NCBI RefSeq assembly: GCF_001673315.1
Contig: NZ_LZLQ01000012.1
Span: 1-59,772, forward strand
Direction: 5' to 3'
Length of the DNA stretch: 59,772 bases
Origin: Mycobacterium asiaticum
Lineage (GTDB): Bacteria > Actinomycetota > Actinomycetes > Mycobacteriales > Mycobacteriaceae
Part shown: in pieces, positions 1-8,029 of the stretch
How positions within the stretch are numbered: position 1 is the stretch's first letter
Layout: each line of letters starts with the position of its first letter
Made by a program: the position numbers and the translations under genes
Notes under the pieces: generated by a model
What the model was told of the DNA's origin: nothing
Seen by the model: only the letters and a program-made list of their open reading frames with translations
Database searches by the model: none

Positions 1-456
1 GTGGCGTATCCCGGTGGGGAGAAACTCAATTCGGAGGCGCTGGCCGTCGATCCGATCAACCACAACATGCTGCTCATCGAAAAGACCGACGGTGACATCT
101 CCCGGGTTTACTCAACTCCGGACAGCGGGTGGACCAGCGCCGGTAGCAGCAGTGCCAGCCGTACGCTGACCCAGGTCGCCACCCTGGATCTGTCGGATGC
201 CCAGGAGCAACTCGTCACCAGCGCGGACTTCTCGCCCGACGGCACGCAATTGGCCATCCGGACCTACGACGACGTACTGCTGTGGAACCGCGCGCCGGGG
301 AGCAGTTCGTGGTCACCTTTCAGCCAGCAAGGGGTGGAAGGCCTGATGGCTAGCGAACAGCAGGGCGAAGCGATTGCCTTCCATCCCGACGGCCAGGGCT
401 ACGTCACGCTCAGCGAGGGCACGAGTCAGACGTTGCACGAGTTCAACGTTCGGTGA
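1..456 (+). CDS. C-terminal part of a beta-propeller-like protein (5' truncated)
   Basis: The frame is open from the first base and ends at TGA 454-456, so the gene very probably begins outside the window. The 151 visible residues contain repeated propeller-like stretches with the patterns FSPDGTQLAIR and FHPDGQGYVTL, typical of WD40/TolB-type blades that display a surface rather than catalyse a reaction. No catalytic motif is visible, and no signal peptide can be judged because the N-terminus is missing. The stop codon forms the first three bases of a 20-bp tandem repeat. The exact family is not recognised. Confidence 0.6.
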   Translation: MAYPGGEKLNSEALAVDPINHNMLLIEKTDGDISRVYSTPDSGWTSAGSSSASRTLTQVATLDLSDAQEQLVTSADFSPDGTQLAIRTYDDVLLWNRAPGSSSWSPFSQQGVEGLMASEQQGEAIAFHPDGQGYVTLSEGTSQTLHEFNVR

Positions 457-520
457 CCTGGAAACGCGGATGCTGACCTGGAAACGAGGATGCTGACCTG
501 CAAACGAGGATGCTGACCCG
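454..520. repeat. Three 20-bp tandem repeats plus a partial copy
   Basis: Units lie at 454-473, 474-493 and 494-513, followed by a 7-base partial copy at 514-520. The unit reads TGACCTGGAAACGNGGATGC with one or two substitutions between copies. It starts on the stop codon of the upstream gene and runs to the base before the stop codon of the convergent SDR gene, so it fills the whole space between the two gene ends. Confidence 0.9.
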
Positions 521-1342
521 TTACGGATTACCGGCCTTCAACGCCGCTGTCACGCCGCCGTCGACCAAGAGGTCGGTCCCGGTGATGAATGTTGCGTCGG
601 GGCCGAGCAGAAAAGCGGTCGCGGCGGCGATATCGTCGGGCGTCCCGATGCGGCCGGTTCCGGACATGGCGATCATGGCTCGCATGCCGTCCCCGACCGG
701 GGACGCCAGCTCCTGCTGTCCCATCGGCGTAGAAATGATGCCGGGACTGAGGGAGTTGATCCGCGCACCGCGCCGTCCCCAGTGGGAACTGGCGCCACGA
801 ACCCGAATCTGATTGGCCTGCTTCGCGATTGGATACGCAAAATTCGGCTCGGTGACATTGCTCAGGAAATCGAGCGTCAGCAGAGCCTCGGGCGGATGGT
901 GGGCCAGGGCCTTTTCCTGGTCGGCAGTCAGGGGTGGGAAAAGGTGGCCTGCCATGCTGGCGATCACCACGCCGGCCCCGCCCGGCGCAATGACCTCGCC
1001 GAACTCCTCTAGCACCAGCGCGACGCCGAGCAGGTCGACTGCCAGGATTGCCTCGGCGGACGCTTGGGCCGGGGACAGGCCGGCGGTGTGCGCCAGTTGC
1101 GTCACGTTGCCCAGCGAGGCCGCGAACTTTGCCAGCGCGTGAACCGAATCCCGTGAAGCGACATCGACTTGCCGGCTCTCGACGTGATAGCCGTCGGCGG
1201 CGAGAGATTGCGCGACCGAAGCCAGGACCGCTTCGTTGTTGTCTGCCAACAGCACCGTCTTGGACGATCCGAGCCGACGGGCGATCGCCTGGCCCATTCC
1301 GCCGACGCCGATCACCGCCAGCACTTCCCGATGCGCTGTCAC
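521..1342 (-). CDS. Short-chain dehydrogenase/reductase (SDR)
   Basis: This is a 273-residue NAD(P)-dependent oxidoreductase of the SDR superfamily. The N-terminal Rossmann motif is an unusual GVGGMGQAIA at about residues 12-21, a Ser-containing strand (VVIASMAG) lies mid-protein, and the catalytic Tyr-Lys pair sits in YPIAK. The C-terminus ends with the SDR-type FITGTDLLVDGG. The start is GTG at 1340-1342. The gene is divergent from a methyltransferase whose start is only 18 bp away, so the promoters must overlap the coding ends. The substrate is unknown. Length and motifs fit a classical SDR, and only the specificity is uncertain. Confidence 0.85.
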   Translation of the reverse strand: MTAHREVLAVIGVGGMGQAIARRLGSSKTVLLADNNEAVLASVAQSLAADGYHVESRQVDVASRDSVHALAKFAASLGNVTQLAHTAGLSPAQASAEAILAVDLLGVALVLEEFGEVIAPGGAGVVIASMAGHLFPPLTADQEKALAHHPPEALLTLDFLSNVTEPNFAYPIAKQANQIRVRGASSHWGRRGARINSLSPGIISTPMGQQELASPVGDGMRAMIAMSGTGRIGTPDDIAAATAFLLGPDATFITGTDLLVDGGVTAALKAGNP

Positions 1343-1360
1343 CCCGCTATCCCATCATCG

Positions 1361-1993
1361 ATGCCGAGCCACGAGCACTTCGGGGTTACTTTGGATACAG
1401 TGTCGGCCGATCAACCGTGGAACATCAACATCCACTACAACGTCCTGGTCGATGCGTTGGTGCCCAGCAGCGCTCGGACAGTTCTCGACGTCGGGTGCGG
1501 CGACGGCTTTCTCGCGGCTCGGCTCGCCGAACGGATACCGGCAGTCACCGCCTTGGACGCGGACGCACCCGTGTTGCGACGTGCGATGTCGCGGTTTCCC
1601 GACGCCGAGGTGCAGTGGATGCTCGGCGACGTCATGACCACCGAGTTGGCCCGGTTCGATGCCGTCGTTTCCAACGCCTTCTTGCACCACATCGACGACA
1701 CCCGGGCCGCATTGACGCGACTGGCCGGCCTCGTGCGGCCCGGCGGCACGCTGGCCGCGGTGACCTTCGTCCGATTTTCGATACGAACGGCTTGGTGGCA
1801 CCTGTTGTCGTCTGTGGCGTGCCTCGTCGTCAACCGGGTCAAAGGAAAGTGGGAACACACCGCTCCGATCAAATGGCCGCCGCCGGACACGTTTTCGCAA
1901 CTGCGCGCCCACCTGGGAGCGGTACTGCCCGACGCGCGCCTGCGCCGTTTGCGCTACGGCCGTGTCCTGATCACCTGGCGGGCGCCGGGCTGA
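1361..1993 (+). CDS. Class I SAM-dependent methyltransferase
   Basis: A 210-residue methyltransferase. The SAM-binding motif I is VLDVGCGDGFLA, an acidic motif II (ALDAD) follows, and there is a LVRPGGTL post-motif typical of the Methyltransf_11/25 fold. No membrane segment or extra domain is seen. The ATG at 1361 was chosen because it puts the SAM motif at a normal distance of roughly 45 residues from the N-terminus; the frame is open further upstream, but that stretch overlaps the divergent SDR gene. The methyl acceptor cannot be predicted. A following small gene starts 36 bp downstream on the same strand. Confidence 0.8.
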   Translation: MPSHEHFGVTLDTVSADQPWNINIHYNVLVDALVPSSARTVLDVGCGDGFLAARLAERIPAVTALDADAPVLRRAMSRFPDAEVQWMLGDVMTTELARFDAVVSNAFLHHIDDTRAALTRLAGLVRPGGTLAAVTFVRFSIRTAWWHLLSSVACLVVNRVKGKWEHTAPIKWPPPDTFSQLRAHLGAVLPDARLRRLRYGRVLITWRAPG

Positions 1994-2029
1994 TGCGTAA
2001 AGCCGCAGTAACTCGGGCATACGGACGCC

Positions 2030-2446
2030 ATGACGCCAGAAGACTCTCCGGATGTCGATGAGGCGACGGTCGCGGCCGTCGGTGGGTTATCGGAGGCTTT
2101 GGAATACGTCGAACGCGCCCGCGGTGAGTTGTACTCATTTCACCAATTGATGGGCCACGCCGACCTGTTACTCGGCGAAGCGTGCGACAAGCTGCGCGAC
2201 GCAGGACACAGCGCGGTCGCGGACCGTCTGGAGACCGAACTGGTTGGCCGCAACGTCCTGTACGGCCGATGGACCTTTCAGATCGTCGAGGATTTCGATG
2301 ACAACTACTGGTCACCGTTCCGGGACCACGAGCGGCGGGTCCGAGACGAATTGCAGGGCGGCGTTCGGCACTTGCTGGAAGCGCGGATGAAAGAACAGCG
2401 GCGCACCGCGGGTCGCCCCGGTCATGAGAGCCGCCCTCGTGAATAG
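2030..2446 (+). CDS. Conserved mycobacterial hypothetical protein
   Basis: A 138-residue, highly charged, probably helical soluble protein without signal peptide or membrane segment. The central part (SFHQLMGHADLLLGEACDKL, then WTFQIVEDFDDNYWSPF) resembles small conserved hypothetical proteins of mycobacteria and related actinobacteria, but no function is established to my knowledge. It follows the methyltransferase on the same strand and may be co-transcribed. The codon pattern looks native. The DDNYW stretch is the most distinctive element. Confidence 0.7.
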   Translation: MTPEDSPDVDEATVAAVGGLSEALEYVERARGELYSFHQLMGHADLLLGEACDKLRDAGHSAVADRLETELVGRNVLYGRWTFQIVEDFDDNYWSPFRDHERRVRDELQGGVRHLLEARMKEQRRTAGRPGHESRPRE

Positions 2447-2473
2447 CGACGCGACCAGGGACGTGAACAGGGA

Positions 2474-3292
2474 TCAGTCAATGGACCCCATCGCCGCGGC
2501 GCTGGCCTGTGAGATGAGTCCGACTGCCTGATTCCGGGTCAGCGAGCCAAGCATCTGCATCGCGGCGCGCAAGTCTTCGCCGACGATCCAGGTCGGCCCA
2601 TTGGTCAGGTTCTCGAACGCTTCGGCGATGACGTCGTCGACCGGCACGGCACCCGGGGGAACCTCGTCGAGCGAAGTGATCTGCCCACGGCTGTACTCGA
2701 GTTCACGTAGGGCCGGCGTGTTGGTTTTACCGAGGATAAGGCCGAGTACGTCGACGCCCCTGTCGTGCAACTCGGCCCAAAGCGCTTCGGCGAAAACCAT
2801 GTCGAATGCTTTGGAGGCCGCGTATGCAACCATGTTCGGGCCACCGGCGAACCCCGCTCCGGACCCGAAGATCACGATTCCGCCCCGCCCCCTTTGCACC
2901 ATCGCGGAAGCGAAATGATGGCATAACTGCATGGGCACCACGCAGTTGCGTTGCACCATTGCCTGTGCGGCCTCAACCGGAGTGGCCAGGAACGGTTTGA
3001 AGTTGGGATCAGCCCCGGCGCAGTAGACGAGAAAGCCGATCTGCAGGTCGCTGGTTGCCTCGGCAATGCGAAGGTGCGCATCGGGGTCCACGAGATCAAT
3101 TGCGAGGACCCGTGTTTGAGCTGCGGTCGCCGCTCCGATCTCGTCAGCAACCTGATTGAGCACCGACTGCCGACGCGCCACCAGGACGACATTGACGCCG
3201 CGCTCGGCCAGCCCCTTCGCGAAGGCGGCGCCCACCCCATCGGAGGCGCCGGCCACCAGCGCCCAGGGACCGTACTTCGCTGTGAACGTCAC
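2474..3292 (-). CDS. SDR family oxidoreductase
   Basis: A 272-residue SDR with the nucleotide-binding motif AGASDGVG near residues 14-21 and catalytic YAASK. A VVLVARR stretch after the second beta strand suggests NADP preference (an Arg pair in place of an acidic residue). The start is GTG at 3290-3292. The gene is the last of a minus-strand set with the SnoaL-like protein (9 bp upstream) and the zinc-type dehydrogenase, so a shared catabolic role is likely. The substrate is unknown. The overall look is close to the 'SDR family NAD(P)-dependent oxidoreductase' proteins of mycobacterial lipid and steroid metabolism. Confidence 0.85.
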   Translation of the reverse strand: MTFTAKYGPWALVAGASDGVGAAFAKGLAERGVNVVLVARRQSVLNQVADEIGAATAAQTRVLAIDLVDPDAHLRIAEATSDLQIGFLVYCAGADPNFKPFLATPVEAAQAMVQRNCVVPMQLCHHFASAMVQRGRGGIVIFGSGAGFAGGPNMVAYAASKAFDMVFAEALWAELHDRGVDVLGLILGKTNTPALRELEYSRGQITSLDEVPPGAVPVDDVIAEAFENLTNGPTWIVGEDLRAAMQMLGSLTRNQAVGLISQASAAAMGSID

Positions 3293-3301
3293 CGACCCCT
3301 C

Positions 3302-3709
3302 CTAGCTGACTGCCACTACCCGCACCGAAGTGAACTGCCGCTTCGCGATTCGCCATCCTTCGGTTGTTCGGATGATTTCGTCATCGTAGAAACCGACGGC
3401 ATTGACACCGCCGTTGTTGTCGGCAGCCATGATCAAGCCGTCGATGTAGGTACGGGCTCCGGCCCGGTCGCCCTCGACGGTGACCGCGATATTGCTCAAC
3501 CGGTGCAGCGTGTACCCCGCCATAGCATGGGCCAGCTGCATGAACTCGGTCACCGAGTCGACGCCTCGCCATGACCCGATCTCGCCGTAGTCCAACTCGC
3601 AGTCGTCGGTGAACACGGTTCGGAACAATGTCCAATCGCGTCGGTCGATCCCGGTGGCATAGCGCACCAGCAAGTCGGCGATGTCTTGCCGGTCTTCACG
3701 TTCGCTCAT
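3302..3709 (-). CDS. SnoaL-like / NTF2-fold protein
   Basis: A 135-residue protein with the SnoaL_4-type layout. It has an N-terminal helix (DIADLLVRYATGIDRRDW), an acidic stretch FTDDCELDY, and a C-terminal beta sheet ending in a WRIAKRQF strand. The family includes small dehydratases, isomerases and cyclases acting in a hydrophobic pocket. The ATG at 3707-3709 overlaps the TGA of the upstream dehydrogenase in a 4-base ATGA, implying translational coupling. No substrate can be assigned. The co-transcribed dehydrogenases suggest a step in degradation of a ring or lipid compound. Confidence 0.8.
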   Translation of the reverse strand: MSEREDRQDIADLLVRYATGIDRRDWTLFRTVFTDDCELDYGEIGSWRGVDSVTEFMQLAHAMAGYTLHRLSNIAVTVEGDRAGARTYIDGLIMAADNNGGVNAVGFYDDEIIRTTEGWRIAKRQFTSVRVVAVS

Positions 3710-4758
3710 GTCGCGTCTCCGTTGGGGTGGACGACGATTCGCGGTGGACCATCCGATCGACGCGCGAGTTCGAGTGCGTCTGGGACTTCGTCGAGGGTGA
3801 TGATCTTGCCCACACTGGGCATCGGATTTAGTCGTCCCGAGATGATCGCGTCGAGCGTGCCATACCAGTCCTGCGGATGGGGCCCGCCACCGAATTGGAT
3901 GGTGACGCCCTGACGGGTAGCCGTCGTGATATCCAGCGTGTCGCCGGTGTACCAGCCACCCGCGCAGTAGATCCGGGTGCCCATTTCGGCGGACTCGACG
4001 AGTGCCTGGATCAGCCCGGCGGCGCCAACGCATTCGAAAATCACTGCCGGACCGGGTAAGCCACGTTGCGATCGAACGGCACGGAATGCATCGAAAACCG
4101 ACGATTCGGCGGGGTCCACCAGGACGTGTGCGCCGAAGCCGTCGCGTGCCAACTCACGCCGGTCGGCTTTGTAGTCCGCGACGACGATCGGCGCGATGCC
4201 TCGGCTGGCCAAAGCGGCCACCGCGGAAAGCCCTACCGCGCCCGCGCCGACGACGATCGGTATTTCACCGGGCGCAAGCCCGGCCGAACGCACGTAGAAT
4301 TCGCCCACGGCGAATGCATCGGTGAGTGAGACGGCATCGGCTGAGACGTCACCGGTCACCAGCTTGGCGGCGGCTGCTGAAATCACCAGGAGTTCGGCGA
4401 AACTGCCCGGAGCCTCGGGGTGCTGACCGATGATTCGCAGCCCGCCAGCACCTCCGTCCACCAGACGCACGGGCATTGCGGTCACCCGCGAACCGATTGC
4501 GAACTCATCCGAACAGCCGGGACCCGATCCGACCACCTCGCCGACGAACTCGTGGCCGAGCACGATGTCTTGGTCCGCGTCGTACAGCGAGCGGCCGGTC
4601 GGGTCGTCGATTCCGAGTTCCGGATGATCCATGAAGTGCACGTCCGATGCGCAGATGGCGGTGCTCAGGGTCCGCAACAACAACTCACCCGGCCCCGCCT
4701 GGGGGTCCGCAACGTCGCGCACGTGCAGCTCGCCGTCGCGTAGTACCACAGCGCGCAC
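3706..4758 (-). CDS. Zinc-type alcohol dehydrogenase (MDR family)
   Basis: A 350-residue medium-chain dehydrogenase. The N-terminal GroES-like domain carries the catalytic zinc ligand Cys in TAICASDVHF and the His-Glu pair in LGHEFVGEV. The Rossmann domain has VVGAGAVGLSAVA. The four-cysteine structural zinc lobe found in many family members is absent. The start is GTG at 4756-4758. This is the first gene of a three-gene minus-strand operon (MDR, SnoaL-like, SDR) and is divergent from an IclR-like regulator, the usual sign that the regulator controls it. Alcohol and polyol dehydrogenases share this layout, so the substrate is open. Confidence 0.85.
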   Translation of the reverse strand: MRAVVLRDGELHVRDVADPQAGPGELLLRTLSTAICASDVHFMDHPELGIDDPTGRSLYDADQDIVLGHEFVGEVVGSGPGCSDEFAIGSRVTAMPVRLVDGGAGGLRIIGQHPEAPGSFAELLVISAAAAKLVTGDVSADAVSLTDAFAVGEFYVRSAGLAPGEIPIVVGAGAVGLSAVAALASRGIAPIVVADYKADRRELARDGFGAHVLVDPAESSVFDAFRAVRSQRGLPGPAVIFECVGAAGLIQALVESAEMGTRIYCAGGWYTGDTLDITTATRQGVTIQFGGGPHPQDWYGTLDAIISGRLNPMPSVGKIITLDEVPDALELARRSDGPPRIVVHPNGDAT

Positions 4759-4771
4759 ACTCGGCCTTCTT

Positions 4772-4800
4772 TCTCGAATAATTGAGATATGATCTCGAAT
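4772..4800. promoter_or_regulatory. Candidate operator/promoter between MDR operon and IclR-like gene
   Basis: Two identical copies of TCTCGAAT lie at 4772-4779 and 4793-4800, exactly 21 bp (two helical turns) apart. Between and overlapping them is the inverted repeat GAGAT-ATG-ATCTC at 4784-4796. TATGAT at 4788-4793 looks like a -10 element reading towards the regulator. Binding by the adjacent regulator is inferred. Confidence 0.5.
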
Positions 4801-4843
4801 GTTCGGAATGACTGTATGAACCCCAGCGCCAAGGAGTCAACCC

Positions 4844-5725
4844 ATTCGCGGAGCGACGTCAGCGCCGACCGGCCGAGTCCTCGACGTCGTTGAGTTGCTG
4901 GCCCGCTCGGGCAGTAAGCAGTTGCGCTTTTCCGACGTCGTGCGCGAACTCGAACTCACCCAGGCGACCGCGCACGCGATCCTCAAGACTCTGTGTGACC
5001 GAGGCTGGGCCAGCCGAGATCCTGTCACCAAAACCTTCGCCCTGGGTCCGGCACTGGCCGTGGTGGCGGCGCGAACCGATACCGCGCGGCCACTCGCGCA
5101 CGCCGCACGTGCGGCGGCACTCCGGGTATCCGAGGCAGTAGGTTACCCCGGTTCAGTGGTTGAGCGATTCGAAGACTTCCTGGTGATCACCGCATTCGAG
5201 GGTGACTCCGCCACGGAGCCGTCCGGGTTGCCCGGCGACCGCATCCCGTACGCGCCGCCGTTCGGCGTGGCCCTCGCAGCGTGGGATACCGCGGAGGGAC
5301 AGCGCGAATGGATCAGGCGTGGTGCCGGTTCCGACGCAGACCGCGCCCGCCGGTTGGAAGGTGTGCTGGCGCGAACTCGAAAGCGAGGCTTTGACGTCGA
5401 CTGCACCACCCCCGCCCTGGCGCAGGCCATTCAGTTGGTGGGCAGTCTGCAAAATGACAAAATGCCGGCTTCGGTGCGTCAGATCATGGACCAGCTGCTG
5501 GTCGAATTCACTTCCAGCGGAGCATTTTTCGACGAGGTGAACGGTCGGGCGAAGCAATCGGTGGTCACCATCGCCGCACCGGTGTTCGACCAGCGCAATC
5601 ACGTTGCGCTCATCGTTGCCTCGCACCCGCTCTGCGCATTGACGGCACGCCAGATCCGGTCGATCGGCCAACGACTGGTCGAAGAGGCGGCACTTGCGTC
5701 GAAAGCCGGCGTGCTGTCGCAATGA
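4844..5725 (+). CDS. IclR-like helix-turn-helix transcriptional regulator, probable ATT start
   Basis: The protein has an N-terminal winged helix-turn-helix (RVLDVVELLARSG ... TQATAHAILKTL) followed by a sensor domain of about 200 residues, as in IclR-type regulators. The first ATG/GTG/TTG-type start in frame is TTG at 4895, but this would remove the first helix of the DNA-binding domain. The frame is open back to 4820. A strong AAGGAG at 4831-4836 is placed 7 bases before ATT at 4844, giving a 293-residue protein beginning (M)RGATSAPTGRVLD. I therefore prefer a rare ATT start; the 4895 start is the fallback. The regulator probably controls the divergent MDR operon and the PrpD-like gene downstream. 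Confidence 0.75.
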   Translation: MRGATSAPTGRVLDVVELLARSGSKQLRFSDVVRELELTQATAHAILKTLCDRGWASRDPVTKTFALGPALAVVAARTDTARPLAHAARAAALRVSEAVGYPGSVVERFEDFLVITAFEGDSATEPSGLPGDRIPYAPPFGVALAAWDTAEGQREWIRRGAGSDADRARRLEGVLARTRKRGFDVDCTTPALAQAIQLVGSLQNDKMPASVRQIMDQLLVEFTSSGAFFDEVNGRAKQSVVTIAAPVFDQRNHVALIVASHPLCALTARQIRSIGQRLVEEAALASKAGVLSQ

Positions 5726-5768
5726 GGCCCGCCGAAATAGTTCGGGACAAAGTTCCGTTGTCATTGCC

Positions 5769-7175
5769 ATGGCGCCGGACTACGTTGTGGACGACTTGGC
5801 CGAATTCGTCGTCGCCGCGGCACAGTCCGATCTCACCAGTCAGGCGCGAAAGTTGCTCAAGCGCAACGTCCTGGACAGTGTCGCCTGCGCCGTCGGTGCG
5901 CTGGACGGTGATCTCATCCCCGCCATTCGCGCGCACGTCGATGAATTCAGCGGCCGGCCCACCGCCACGCTGGTCGGGGGTGGCCGTGCGTCGGTGGATC
6001 AGGCCGCTTTCTTCAACGCGGTACTGGTGCGCTATCCCGATCTGCTCGATACCTATCTGACGCCGGGCGGGCTGTGTCATCCCGCCGACAATCTGGGAGC
6101 GGTCCTGGCTGTTGCCGAACATCTCGAAGCCGCCGGCTCGGACTTTCTTCTCGCACTCGCGGTCGCGTATGAAGTCCAGTGCCGGTTCAGCGCAATAGTC
6201 CCGGTCATGGCCCGCGGTCTCAATCATGCACTGCAGCTTGCGATGTCAGTGGCGGCGGGTTCGGCCAAACTGCTGGGACTCGATGCCGGCAAGACCGCTG
6301 ACGCCATTGCGGCGTCGGCGGTGGACAACGTGTCGCTCGCGGCGGTGCATACCGAGCCGGTCTCCAACTGGAAGGGCATCTCCCCGGCGATGACCGGTAT
6401 GCGCGCGGTCTACGCGACTATGTTGGCGGGCCGGGGAGTCTCGGGGCCGCGGACGCTATTCGAGGGTCCGCAGGGTCTGGCGCAGCTCTTCGGGCAAACC
6501 ATCGATTTCCGTACCGGCGACCGCGAACTCACTGCCGTCGAACAGACTTACCTCAAGAAGTATTGTGCGCTGATCCACGGGCAGGTGGTCATCGACGCCC
6601 TGCTGGCAATCCGTACCGACCAGGATCTGCGCGGACCGGATGTGGACGCAGTGCAGATCGAAGTCATCCAGAGCGCTTATGACATCGCCGGCGGCGGAGC
6701 GTATGGCGACAAAAACCATCCAACGACCAAGGAACAAGCCGACTACAACCTCAAGTATCTGAGCGCCGTCGCTCTACTCGACGGTGGTGTGGGTCCCGAA
6801 CAACTCGAGAGCCCGCGGGTCCGCCGCGACGACGTCCAGCAACTGCTGAACAGGATTGATGTCACGCCGGCCGCGGACCTCACGGCGGGCTATCCGCATC
6901 GCACTGGTGTCCGCGTGTATGTAAAGACCCGCGATGGAAGGGAATTCGCCCACCAACAGTCCGATTACGAAGGTTCGCCCACCCAACCCCTGTCGTGGGA
7001 GCGTGTCGTCGAGAAGTTTCACTGGCTGGCCGAGCCGTTCTGCGACGGTGCGTTGCGCACCCAGATAGTCGATGCGGTCGAGCACCTCGACGAGCACCCC
7101 GTCACCGATCTGACCAGGTTGCTCGGCGCGGTCAATCCAACGGTCGCACGGCCGCGCAGCGCCGTTGGATTCTGA
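5769..7175 (+). CDS. MmgE/PrpD family protein
   Basis: A 468-residue member of the MmgE/PrpD family, which includes 2-methylcitrate dehydratase and cis-aconitate decarboxylase. Family features visible are an all-helical first half with the conserved stretches NAVLVRYPDLLDTY and GLCHPADNLGAVLA, a central NVSLAAVHTEPVSNWKG, and a later KKYCALIHGQ segment. No iron-sulfur cluster motif is expected in this family. The ATG at 5769 gives an N-terminus of normal length (MAPDYVVDDLAEFVV). It lies 43 bp after the IclR-like gene on the same strand. The context is not a methylcitrate cycle (no prpB or prpC), so another hydroxy- or carboxylic acid substrate is likely. Confidence 0.85.
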   Translation: MAPDYVVDDLAEFVVAAAQSDLTSQARKLLKRNVLDSVACAVGALDGDLIPAIRAHVDEFSGRPTATLVGGGRASVDQAAFFNAVLVRYPDLLDTYLTPGGLCHPADNLGAVLAVAEHLEAAGSDFLLALAVAYEVQCRFSAIVPVMARGLNHALQLAMSVAAGSAKLLGLDAGKTADAIAASAVDNVSLAAVHTEPVSNWKGISPAMTGMRAVYATMLAGRGVSGPRTLFEGPQGLAQLFGQTIDFRTGDRELTAVEQTYLKKYCALIHGQVVIDALLAIRTDQDLRGPDVDAVQIEVIQSAYDIAGGGAYGDKNHPTTKEQADYNLKYLSAVALLDGGVGPEQLESPRVRRDDVQQLLNRIDVTPAADLTAGYPHRTGVRVYVKTRDGREFAHQQSDYEGSPTQPLSWERVVEKFHWLAEPFCDGALRTQIVDAVEHLDEHPVTDLTRLLGAVNPTVARPRSAVGF

Positions 7176-7255
7176 CGCCCCGTAGTCACGCGTCCCCTTG
7201 CATGGTTTGCTGCTTGCGTTGATGATCGGCGTCAAATCCGCCCGAAGGAGCGCAC

Positions 7256-8029
7256 GTGGCCAAGAACGAGAACCGCGGAGTCAATCGGTGGGAGCTGGTC
7301 ACGTGCGCAGTGGCCGGCCATGCCACCTACGCGCCCGACGACGAGGCGCTGGCCGAGCGGCTCAGCGCCAACACCAAACTCGGCGAGGTGTGGCGCTGCC
7401 TGCGTTGCGGTGACTTTGCGCTGGGGGAACCGCACGGTCGCGGACGTCCCGAAGATGCACCGTTGATCATGCGCGGCAAGGCATTACGGCAGGCCATCAT
7501 CATCCGTGCGCTGAGCATCGAACGACTGGGGCGGGCCGTGATCCTCGGCCTTGCCGCCTGGGCGGTATGGACGTTTCGTGGGTCCCGCGGTGCCATCCAG
7601 GCGACGCTCGACCGCGATCTGCCGATCTTCCGCGCTGCCGGATTCAAGGTTGATCAAATGTCGGCTATTCACGAGCTGGAAAAGGCTTTGGCCGCAAAGC
7701 CGTCCACGCTGGCCTTGATTACTTGTCTGCTCGCCGCCTACGCCGTCCTGCAGGTGGTCGAGGGTATTGGTCTCTGGCTGCTGAAACGCTGGGGAGAGTA
7801 CTTCGCGGTGGTGGCCACCTCCGTGTTCCTGCCGTTGGAGATTCACGACCTACTCAAGGGCGTCACGACGACCAGGGTGGTAACCCTGACGATCAATGTC
7901 GCAGCGGTGCTGTATCTCGTGATTTCCAAGCGGCTGTTCGGGATCCGTGGGGGCCGGAAGGCCTATGACGAAGAACTGCACGGCGAACAGTTGCTCGACC
8001 TCGAGCGCGCGGCGATGACGGCAGCTTGA
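7256..8029 (+). CDS. DUF2127 integral membrane protein
   Basis: A 257-residue protein. The soluble N-terminal segment contains WRCLRCGDF, a possible zinc knuckle. Three or four membrane segments follow at about residues 95-115, 150-178, 183-200 and 205-222, in the DUF2127 arrangement with the conserved WLLKRWGEYFAVVATSVFLP. The start is GTG at 7256 behind GAAGGAG. Function is unknown in the family. Nothing nearby suggests a partner, and it appears monocistronic. Confidence 0.8.
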   Translation: MAKNENRGVNRWELVTCAVAGHATYAPDDEALAERLSANTKLGEVWRCLRCGDFALGEPHGRGRPEDAPLIMRGKALRQAIIIRALSIERLGRAVILGLAAWAVWTFRGSRGAIQATLDRDLPIFRAAGFKVDQMSAIHELEKALAAKPSTLALITCLLAAYAVLQVVEGIGLWLLKRWGEYFAVVATSVFLPLEIHDLLKGVTTTRVVTLTINVAAVLYLVISKRLFGIRGGRKAYDEELHGEQLLDLERAAMTAA

